Positions 14,972 through 20,328 of a stretch of 20,328 bases of DNA are shown here, piece after piece. The position numbers and the translations under genes are program-made. Source of the DNA: JANNMJ01 sp031397815 (lineage in GTDB: Bacteria; Bacteroidota; Bacteroidia; Cytophagales; Hymenobacteraceae). A model generated the notes under the pieces. It made no database searches and was not told where the DNA came from. It worked only from the letters and a program-made list of their open reading frames with translations. The stretch covers positions 1-20,328 of the forward strand of contig JANNMJ010000215.1 of assembly GCA_031397815.1 (NCBI GenBank), given 5' to 3'. Each line of letters opens with the position of its first letter. Position 1 is the first letter of the stretch.

Positions 14972-15028
14972 CTCAGACTACTGTTGGCAGCCGAGTGCGC
15001 CTGCTGCCGGGCTGTCGGTTTTTGGGTA

Positions 15029-16093
15029 ATGAGCAAACTGCTGAACGTCTTAAAATACGTACTCCTGCTGGGCCTCTCCGGGGCTTTGATGTGGTACGCC
15101 TTACGCAACCTCGATTTCACCCGAATGCTCGCCGAGCTTCGGACAGCTCGTTGGGAGTGGATTGCCCTATCGATTCTGGTGACGCTGCCGGGGTTTTTCA
15201 GCCGGGCGTGGCGCTGGCGGATGCAGCTCACGGCGGCGCAACAGCCTACCCGGTTCTGGGACGTCTACCATTCGATGATGGTCGGGTATCTGGCCAATCT
15301 GGTGCTGCCACGCGCCGGAGAGGTAGTGCGCTGCACGGTACTGGCGCGCACGAGCGGCACCCCGGTCAAAGTATCGCTCGGCACTGTGATTACGGAACGG
15401 GTAATCGACCTGTCGATGCTGCTTTCGCTCCTCGGCGTGTTGCTGTTGCTGGAGTTCGAGCATCTGCAAACGTTCTTCTACAGCCAGCTCCACGACCGTT
15501 ACGACTCCCTGACCGCTAACCGCACGACGCTCCTGCTCGCGCTGGCCGCCGTCGGGACGGGCGCCGCGCTAATTGGGTGGTTCGTTTGGCATAATCTGGA
15601 GCGATTCCGCCAGAATCGGCACTTTCAGCGCGCTGCGGGCTTTGCGCGCGGGATGATTGAAGGAGTGCTGAGCGTCCGGCGGGTCGAGAATCAGGGCGCT
15701 TTCTGGTTCCATACGCTCTTCGTGTGGGCCTCGTATTACTTCACCGCTGTCGTGCTGTTTCACGCGATGCCGAGCACGTCCGAGTTGGGGTTCAATGTGG
15801 CGCTGGCGCTGCTCGTGATCGGCGGTTTTGGGATGGCAGCGCCGGTGCAGGGTGGTATCGGCGTGTTTCACCTGCTCGTGCAGGGGGCGCTGGTGTCATA
15901 TGGCCTCGGTAAGGAACAGGGGATGGCGTATGCGCTCGTTTCGCACACGAGCCAAACGGTGCTGGTGGTGCTGATGGGCGGTATTTCGTTCATCGCCTCG
16001 ATGCTGAACACTGCCCGCCGTCGGCAAGCCGGCCTCGTCAGCTCCCCCGACGATAGCGCCGATTTGCTCACCGTAGATGTGGATGGCGATTAA
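15029..16093 (+). CDS. UPF0104 / lysylphosphatidylglycerol synthase-type transmembrane (flippase-like) protein
   Basis: The protein has 354 residues. The ATG at 15029 (MSKLLNVLKYVLLLGLSG) is preferred over an in-frame TTG at 14969 because that TTG overlaps the candidate promoter and adds an unusual Cys-rich extension. Hydrophobic segments lie at about 8-24, 42-60, 131-143, 168-187, 229-247, 256-277 and 309-327. Family signatures are NLVLPRAGEVVRCTVLAR at about 88-105, SLGTVITERVIDL and APVQGGIGVFHLLV. UPF0104 proteins share the membrane domain of the lipid flippase MprF, but this one lacks the MprF catalytic domain. The likely role is moving or handling a lipid-linked envelope molecule; the substrate is unknown. 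The next gene makes a heptose nucleotide precursor and starts 57 bases later, which fits an envelope-glycan operon but does not prove it. Confidence 0.88.
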   Translation: MSKLLNVLKYVLLLGLSGALMWYALRNLDFTRMLAELRTARWEWIALSILVTLPGFFSRAWRWRMQLTAAQQPTRFWDVYHSMMVGYLANLVLPRAGEVVRCTVLARTSGTPVKVSLGTVITERVIDLSMLLSLLGVLLLLEFEHLQTFFYSQLHDRYDSLTANRTTLLLALAAVGTGAALIGWFVWHNLERFRQNRHFQRAAGFARGMIEGVLSVRRVENQGAFWFHTLFVWASYYFTAVVLFHAMPSTSELGFNVALALLVIGGFGMAAPVQGGIGVFHLLVQGALVSYGLGKEQGMAYALVSHTSQTVLVVLMGGISFIASMLNTARRRQAGLVSSPDDSADLLTVDVDGD

Positions 16094-16150
16094 GCGCATC
16101 CGCTTCTGACCCGTTTCGCTCCCGAATCTCCCTCTCTTCTCCACTAACCC

Positions 16151-16642
16151 GTGACTCAGGATAAAATCTACCCTTCAGCGGCGGCGTTCGCGCCCATCGC
16201 GGCCCAATGGCGGGCGGCCGGTGAGCGCGTGGTGTTCACCAACGGCTGCTTCGATTTACTGCACCTCGGCCACGTCGATTATCTGGAGCGCGCCCGCGCC
16301 CTCGGCGACCGCCTCGTCGTCGGCCTCAACACCGATGCCTCGGTGCGCGCCCAACAAAAAGGCCCCGAACGCCCCCTGCAAGACGAAGTCAGCCGGGCGC
16401 GCGTAATAGCGGCGCTCGCTTTCGTCGATGCCGTCGTGCTGTTCGGCGAGCCGACTCCGAAGGAGCTGATTGCGGTTGTGCGGCCGTTGGTGCTCGTGAA
16501 AGGCGATGATTATCAGCCCGAACGCATCGTCGGTTATGACACCGTGACAGCCGATGGCGGTCAGGTTGTCACGGTGCCACTCGTGCCGGGCTACGGAACC
16601 ACCCGCATCGTCGAAAAAATCAAAGCGGGCCTCGGGCTGTAA
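16151..16642 (+). CDS. rfaE2: D-glycero-beta-D-manno-heptose 1-phosphate adenylyltransferase (HldE C-domain type, RfaE2)
   Basis: The protein has 163 residues, matching a stand-alone nucleotidyltransferase domain. The start is GTG at 16151; no ATG occurs before the conserved core. Residues about 29-42 read FTNGCFDLLHLGHV, the signature with the HxGH nucleotide-binding motif. LVVGLNTDASVRAQQKGPERPL and LVKGDDYQPERIVG are typical of the RfaE domain II family, and the C-terminus GTTRIVEKIKAGLGL matches the conserved end. By family knowledge it transfers AMP from ATP to heptose 1-phosphate to form ADP-heptose. The kinase half (HldE N-domain) is not in this window. GDDY stands where many members have GGDY. 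The neighbouring flippase-like gene is probably in the same operon. Confidence 0.93.
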   Translation: MTQDKIYPSAAAFAPIAAQWRAAGERVVFTNGCFDLLHLGHVDYLERARALGDRLVVGLNTDASVRAQQKGPERPLQDEVSRARVIAALAFVDAVVLFGEPTPKELIAVVRPLVLVKGDDYQPERIVGYDTVTADGGQVVTVPLVPGYGTTRIVEKIKAGLGL

Positions 16643-16762
16643 CGAACCGCCGGGGGTGGTGCGTAAGTTGTATCTCTGCACCGTATAAGAGCGCTTCAGC
16701 TGAAAATCGGCTCCCCCGATTCACGCTGGAACGCTCCCTCACCCACTCACTTCCCCCCGAAA

Positions 16763-17449
16763 ATGCCCGGCATTTATGTAATCCTGATTCTGGTGATGGG
16801 CGCAAGCTGGCTGATCCAGTGGCGTCTGCGCTCCCGATTCGAGCAGTACTCGAAAATTGGTCTTCAAAACGGCAAAAGCGGCCAAGAAATCGCCGAGCTG
16901 ATGCTCGCCGACCACGGCATCCGCGATGTGCGGGTCATTTCCGTCGAAGGTCGCCTGACCGACCATTACAACCCCACCGACAAGACCGTCAACCTCAGCG
17001 CCGACGTTTACGCGGGCCGCTCCGCCGCCGCCGCTGCCATTGCCGCCCACGAGTGCGGCCACGCCGTGCAGCACGCCACGGCTTATTCGTGGTTGCAGTT
17101 GCGCTCGAAGATGGTGCCCGCGCTCAGCATCACTTCCACCTGGACGCAGTGGATTCTGCTCGCCGGGGTGCTTTTGCTGCGCACCACGCCCCTGCCGCTC
17201 TTCATCGGCATTGCGCTGTTCAGCCTGACCACGCTGTTCAGCATCATCACGCTACCCGTCGAGTTCGACGCTTCCCGGCGCGCGCTCGTCTGGATCGATC
17301 AGCGCGGCATCGTCACAGCGCAGGAGCACGGAATGGCGAAAGACGCCCTCTTCTGGGCGGCCATGACGTACGTAGTCGCCGCCATCGGCTCGCTCGCCAC
17401 GCTGCTCTACTACATCAGTATTGCCCTCAGCGGCAGCCGCCGAAACTAA
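16763..17449 (+). CDS. YugP-type zinc-dependent membrane metallopeptidase
   Basis: The protein has 228 residues. A first hydrophobic segment (MPGIYVILILVMGASWLIQW) is followed by a soluble stretch with NGKSGQEIAELMLADHGI and LTDHYNPTDKTVNLS, as in the Zn_peptidase_2 (PF04298) family. HECGH at 96-100 is the HExxH zinc site in AIAAHECGHAVQH, and LPVEFDASRRA near 164-174 supplies a likely third ligand (Glu167). Further membrane segments lie at about 130-165 and 197-222. The family is annotated as a putative membrane protease; its substrate is not established. Upstream, GTTGTATCTCTGC (16668-16680) contains a TAnnTTTG-like motif with one mismatch. A clear terminator follows at 17488-17521, so this gene ends its transcription unit. 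Confidence 0.93.
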   Translation: MPGIYVILILVMGASWLIQWRLRSRFEQYSKIGLQNGKSGQEIAELMLADHGIRDVRVISVEGRLTDHYNPTDKTVNLSADVYAGRSAAAAAIAAHECGHAVQHATAYSWLQLRSKMVPALSITSTWTQWILLAGVLLLRTTPLPLFIGIALFSLTTLFSIITLPVEFDASRRALVWIDQRGIVTAQEHGMAKDALFWAAMTYVVAAIGSLATLLYYISIALSGSRRN

Positions 17450-17487
17450 AGGTTCGATTGCTGGTTTTAGCTTCTGATTTCCCCTTC

Positions 17488-17521
17488 AAACCCGGTGCAG
17501 CACTCGCTGTACCGGGTTTTT
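17488..17521 (+). terminator. Rho-independent terminator after yugP-type gene
   Basis: AACCCGGTGCAG and CTGTACCGGGTT form a 12 bp stem with one G-T pair around a CACTCG loop, followed directly by a T-run (TTTTT including stem bases). It begins 38 bases after the stop codon. Confidence 0.85.
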
Positions 17522-17606
17522 GGCTTCCGGGCTGAATTGTACTTTGCGCCTTTTGCCGATAGCGTTACTGGCTGCCCGAAATTTGGCTAAACTGCTGACG
17601 CGCCGT

Positions 17607-17663
17607 CCGACTTAAGCAATAAGTCGACAGAAGTTGTACATTTGCTGACCAATTGCCGACTTA
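17607..17663 (+). promoter_or_regulatory. Acyl-CoA dehydrogenase promoter with three CCGACTTA half-sites
   Basis: TACATTTG (17637-17644) is a full TAnnTTTG match 45 bases upstream of the ATG. Upstream is an inverted repeat, CGACTTA-AGCAA-TAAGTCG (17608-17626), at the -33 region, and a third half-site CCGACTTA lies at 17656-17663 just past the expected transcription start. This geometry suggests a repressor operator, perhaps for a fatty-acid-responsive TetR or GntR regulator encoded elsewhere. Confidence 0.55.
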
Positions 17664-17689
17664 TCGGTTCATCATTCCCTTTTTTTTCG

Positions 17690-18829
17690 ATGCTGTTTCA
17701 GCTGACCGAAGAACAGTTGGCGGTTCAGGCCGCCGCTCGCGAATTTGCACAAACCGAACTTCTGCCCGGTGTCATCGAACGCGATGAGCACCAAAAGTTC
17801 CCGACTGAGCAAGTCAAACGTATGGGGGAGCTGGGCTTCCTCGGAATGATGGCCTCGCCGGAATATGGTGGCGGCGGTATGGATACCGTGAGCTACGTGC
17901 TGGCGATGGAGGAAATCTCGAAAGTGGATGCCTCTTGCTCGGTCATCATGTCGGTCAACAACTCGCTCGTGGTTTGGGGGCTGGAGCATTTCGGCACTGA
18001 AGAGCAGAAGCGGAAATACCTGCCGAAGCTCACGTCGGGTGAGATGATCGGCGCGTTCTGCCTATCGGAGCCCGAAGCCGGTTCCGATGCGACGATGCAG
18101 CGCACCACGGCCGTGGCCGACGGCGACGATTACATCATCAACGGCACCAAAAACTGGATTACGAACGGCGGCACGGCGGGCATCTACCTGGTGGTCGCGC
18201 AGACGTACCCCGAGAAGCGCCACAAAGGCATCAACGTTTTCATCGTCGAGAAGGGCACGCCCGGTTTCGTGGTGGGGCTGAAAGAGAACAAGCTCGGCAT
18301 CCGCGCCTCTGACACGCACTCGCTGATGTTCACCGACGTGCGCGTGCCAAAAGAGAACCGCATCGGCGACGACGGCTTCGGCTTCAAGTTCGCGATGGCG
18401 ACGCTCAACGGCGGCCGTATCGGTATCGCGGCGCAGGCACTCGGCATCGCTTCGGGCGCTTATGAGCTGGCGCTGAACTACTCGAAAGAGCGCAAAGCGT
18501 TCGGTGTGCCGATTTCGCAGCACCAAGCCATCCAGTTCAAGCTCGCCGATATGGCGACCAACATCGACGCGGCCCGTCTGCTCTGCCTGCGCGCTGCGCA
18601 GGACAAAGACGCCCACCGCGACTACTCCAAGTCGGGCGCGATGGCGAAGCTCTTCGCCTCGAAAACGGCGATGGACACCACCATCGAAGCCGTTCAGGTC
18701 CACGGCGGCTACGGTTTCGTGAAGGAATTCCACGTCGAGCGCCTGATGCGCGACGCCAAGATTACCCAGATTTACGAAGGCACTTCCGAGATTCAGAAAA
18801 TCGTCATTTCGCGCGAGCTGCTCAAGTAG
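17690..18829 (+). CDS. Acyl-CoA dehydrogenase (short/medium-chain, butyryl-CoA type)
   Basis: The protein has 379 residues, the usual family length. The ATG at 17690 is preferred over an in-frame TTG at 17642 because that TTG overlaps the -7 promoter element; translation then starts MLFQLTEEQLAVQAAAREFA, the normal family start. Signature 1 reads GAFCLSEPEAGSDA at about 121-134. Signature 2 covers QVHGGYGFVKEFHVERLMRD at about 336-355. The catalytic base is Glu363 in IYEGTSEIQ, the position used by short- and medium-chain enzymes. It is an FAD enzyme that oxidises acyl-CoA to trans-2-enoyl-CoA and passes electrons to electron-transfer flavoprotein, in fatty-acid beta-oxidation or branched amino-acid breakdown. 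Chain length cannot be settled by eye. It appears monocistronic, with a possible operator upstream and a GC-rich hairpin downstream. Confidence 0.95.
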   Translation: MLFQLTEEQLAVQAAAREFAQTELLPGVIERDEHQKFPTEQVKRMGELGFLGMMASPEYGGGGMDTVSYVLAMEEISKVDASCSVIMSVNNSLVVWGLEHFGTEEQKRKYLPKLTSGEMIGAFCLSEPEAGSDATMQRTTAVADGDDYIINGTKNWITNGGTAGIYLVVAQTYPEKRHKGINVFIVEKGTPGFVVGLKENKLGIRASDTHSLMFTDVRVPKENRIGDDGFGFKFAMATLNGGRIGIAAQALGIASGAYELALNYSKERKAFGVPISQHQAIQFKLADMATNIDAARLLCLRAAQDKDAHRDYSKSGAMAKLFASKTAMDTTIEAVQVHGGYGFVKEFHVERLMRDAKITQIYEGTSEIQKIVISRELLK

Positions 18830-18838
18830 CCGGCGGCA

Positions 18839-18902
18839 GCGCGCGGCCGAATGTGGCGCCTCAGGGCTGTTTTTCGGCCCGAAACGCCCGTCGGCCGCGC
18901 GC
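18839..18902 (+). terminator. Large GC-rich hairpin after the acyl-CoA dehydrogenase gene
   Basis: GCGCGCGGCCGA (18839-18850) pairs perfectly with TCGGCCGCGCGC (18891-18902). Inside, GGCG pairs with CGCC, and GGGC with GCCC around a TTTTT-containing loop. The hairpin starts 10 bases after the stop codon. There is no T-tract after the outer stem, so its role as terminator or mRNA stabiliser is inferred. Confidence 0.5.
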
Positions 18903-18973
18903 CCCGCTCAATATCCAATAGGTTCGCTTGGCGCAAGTAAGCCGTCTTTTTTAAACCATCCTCTGTTCAATTA

Positions 18974-19909
18974 ATGGAAGATTACAATAAAATTATCGAA
19001 GCCCTCGGAGTTCGGTACGTGTTGGCGCATAACCTCACGTTGCAGCGCCCGTGCTGCATCCGCAACTCTTACGACGTCGGGAATACGCTGGTGCTGCTGC
19101 ATCAGGGACGCTTGGCGTTTGGGGAAGATAATCAGGAAGTTGAGCCGGGCGAGCTGCTCTTTTTGCCCGGCGGACGCGCCACGCGCCTCTGCTACGGCGA
19201 CGCCACGGCAGCCCCGGCGGAGCTATCGAATGATGAGCTGATTGGGTCGAAAGGACAATTCTTCCGTTCCAACGCCGATCCCGAAAAAATTGGCCAGACG
19301 CCCGAAAGCCACTCCTACGTCTCGTTCGAGGCGAAAGTGTTCGATTCGGTTAACTTCTTCGCTTCGCTCGATATTCCGGCGTTCAAGATTCCGAGCACGT
19401 CGCGCCTCTCGTCGCTCGTCTTGCAGCTCGTAGAAGAGTCGCTCACGGAGCGCCCCGGCCGCGACCGTCTGCTCGGCGTCCTTACCGAGAACGTGGTGGT
19501 GGAAGTGGTGCGGCACATCCTGCAACACAACATGTTCGTGGAGCAGCTCGCCACCAACAGCACCTACTTCAAAGACCCGCGCCTCATCGACCTGTTCAAC
19601 TACATCAAGGAGAACCTCGACGGCGATCTGTCCAACAAAGTCCTCAGCAGCGTGGCAAGCGTGAGCGAAGATTACGTGGGCCAGTACTTCAAGATGCTCA
19701 CCGGCATCAATCCGCAGGATTACATCGAGTACCAGCGGATGGAACGGGCAGTTTTGCTGCTCCGCACCACGAAAAAGAGCATCCGCGAAATCGGCAAGGA
19801 AGTCGGCTACAAAGACACCGCTTACTTCTGCCGCCGCTTCAAGATGATGTTCGGGATTCCGGCCGGGCGGATGCGTCGCCGCGAATCAGCTATTGGCTCG
19901 ATGATGTAA
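18974..19909 (+). CDS. AraC-family transcriptional regulator with N-terminal cupin-like domain
   Basis: The protein has 311 residues. Residues about 10-90 look like a cupin sensor: VLLHQGRLAFGEDNQEVEPG then ELLFLPGGRATRL, the usual GxLxF...PGexlflPgg pattern. The C-terminal 100 residues (about 201-305) are an AraC/XylS DNA-binding domain with two helix-turn-helices: LSSVASVSEDYVGQYFKMLT, then the hallmark second half SIREIGKEVGYKDTAYFCRR and FKMMFGIPAG. It probably binds DNA and responds to a small molecule through the cupin part; the effector is unknown. It starts 144 bases after the acyl-CoA dehydrogenase gene, in the same direction but past the hairpin at 18839-18902. Regulation of that gene is possible but unproven. 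A weak TAnnTTTG-like motif (TAGGTTCG) lies at 18919-18926. A strong terminator follows at 19955-19995. Confidence 0.93.
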   Translation: MEDYNKIIEALGVRYVLAHNLTLQRPCCIRNSYDVGNTLVLLHQGRLAFGEDNQEVEPGELLFLPGGRATRLCYGDATAAPAELSNDELIGSKGQFFRSNADPEKIGQTPESHSYVSFEAKVFDSVNFFASLDIPAFKIPSTSRLSSLVLQLVEESLTERPGRDRLLGVLTENVVVEVVRHILQHNMFVEQLATNSTYFKDPRLIDLFNYIKENLDGDLSNKVLSSVASVSEDYVGQYFKMLTGINPQDYIEYQRMERAVLLLRTTKKSIREIGKEVGYKDTAYFCRRFKMMFGIPAGRMRRRESAIGSMM

Positions 19910-19954
19910 GTGAGAGGTTTAGGCCGTTTGGTCTGACATCAGCTGAAAATATTT

Positions 19955-19995
19955 CGCCCCCGTCGGAGAGTATCCGGCGGGGGCGAGGTGTTTTT
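19955..19995 (+). terminator. Rho-independent terminator after the AraC-family gene
   Basis: CGCCCCCG...CGG and CCG...CGGGGGCG form a stem of about 12 bp with one wobble pair around AGAGTAT, followed by TTTTT at 19991-19995. It lies 46 bases past the stop codon. Confidence 0.8.
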
Positions 19996-20010
19996 GGGGG
20001 CTTGCGGGAG

Positions 20011-20277
20011 TCCGGGGTAGGCTGCGGAAGCCCGGGGTAGCCTTTGGCAACCCCGGGCTTCTGGGATGAAACCCCTTCGGGGTAGTTGGGGCGTCCTCTC
20101 GTTGCAATTCGTCACGCGTCAACGCGCGACTCGCGCGGGGCTCTGCCCCGTGCGGGCTATTCGCGGGCCTCTGGCCCGCCACCCCAATCGGCGCATTCCT
20201 ACGTACCCGGCACCGTCTCGGTGCCGGTGGTTGAGCGCTGATTGGCCTCAGCAGCTCCGGCACCGAGACGGTGCCGG
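20011..20277. repeat. Intergenic hairpin cluster E (largest in the window)
   Basis: In order: a composite hairpin with arms GAAGCCCGGGGT (20027-20038) and ACCCCGGGCTTC (20050-20061) around GCC-TTT-GGC; ACCCC-TTC-GGGGT (20071-20083) followed by AGTT as in cluster B; CGCGCGA-C-TCGCGCG (20123-20137); CGGGGC-TCT-GCCCCG (20136-20150); GCGGGCC-TCT-GGCCCGC (20163-20179); the 12-mer CCAATCGGCGCA (20184-20195) shared with cluster A; a 9 bp stem CCGGCACCG with loop TCT (20207-20227); and its exact reverse complement with loop AGA (20257-20277). No gene is visible from 19910 to the window end. Confidence 0.85.
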
Positions 20278-20328
20278 GTCCGGTCCGACGTGGCCGGTTT
20301 TGATTCGCCTATTGACGCCATCTCTGGG

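Noticed and set aside
14956..15519. 187-codon plus-strand frame overlapping the flippase-like gene
   Set aside because: It is an alternative frame of a clear UPF0104 gene, with Arg/Ala-rich shadow composition.
19919..20263. 114-codon minus-strand frame across cluster E
   Set aside because: It runs through palindromic repeats and a terminator and its sequence is low-complexity Pro/Arg.
20011..20277. CRISPR-like array
   Set aside because: The units are hairpins of different sequence and length without constant repeats or regular spacers, and no cas gene is present.

Overview
The window looks like chromosomal DNA of a GC-rich member of the Bacteroidota, most likely a Hymenobacter-like Cytophagales species; the genus is inferred. 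Supporting signs are four secreted proteins ending in a type IX secretion (T9SS) sorting domain, several promoters with the Bacteroidota -7 motif TAnnTTTG, almost no Shine-Dalgarno sequences, and start codons preceded by long pyrimidine-rich leaders.

Layout. Positions 1-101 hold the 5' end of an IS3-type transposase gene on the minus strand. A hairpin-rich spacer follows, then a T9SS cargo gene (628-2121, +), which converges on a second cargo gene with two copies of a CxxC-containing module (2275-3978, -). Divergent from that is a sigma-54 activator with a degenerate receiver domain (4399-5745, +), which converges on murF (5982-7346, -). Divergent from murF are two tandem paralogous FG-GAP/VCBS-repeat T9SS proteins (7577-9937 and 10001-12391, +). 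These converge on an NlpC/P60 peptidoglycan hydrolase (13029-13658, -).

From 14083 to the end every gene is on the plus strand: a small HExxH protein, a small membrane protein, a UPF0104 flippase-like protein, a heptose-1-phosphate adenylyltransferase (hldE C-domain type), a YugP-type membrane zinc peptidase, an acyl-CoA dehydrogenase and an AraC-family regulator.

Functional themes are the cell envelope (murF, NlpC/P60, flippase-like protein, heptose nucleotide enzyme), surface or secreted proteins (four T9SS cargos) and fatty-acid oxidation with a neighbouring regulator. No complete defence or mobile system is visible.

The most unusual content is intergenic. Five spacers carry clusters of perfect short hairpins that belong to a recurring family. 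One class has 5-9 bp stems and three-base loops. A second class is composite: a fixed GCCCGGGG outer stem encloses a small inner hairpin whose sequence changes while staying self-complementary. All three convergent gene junctions carry these elements and no recognised coding region or divergent spacer between gene starts does, apart from the one beside the transposase fragment. This resembles REP/BIME-like mosaic repeats, but no REP-associated transposase is present here and the function is unknown.
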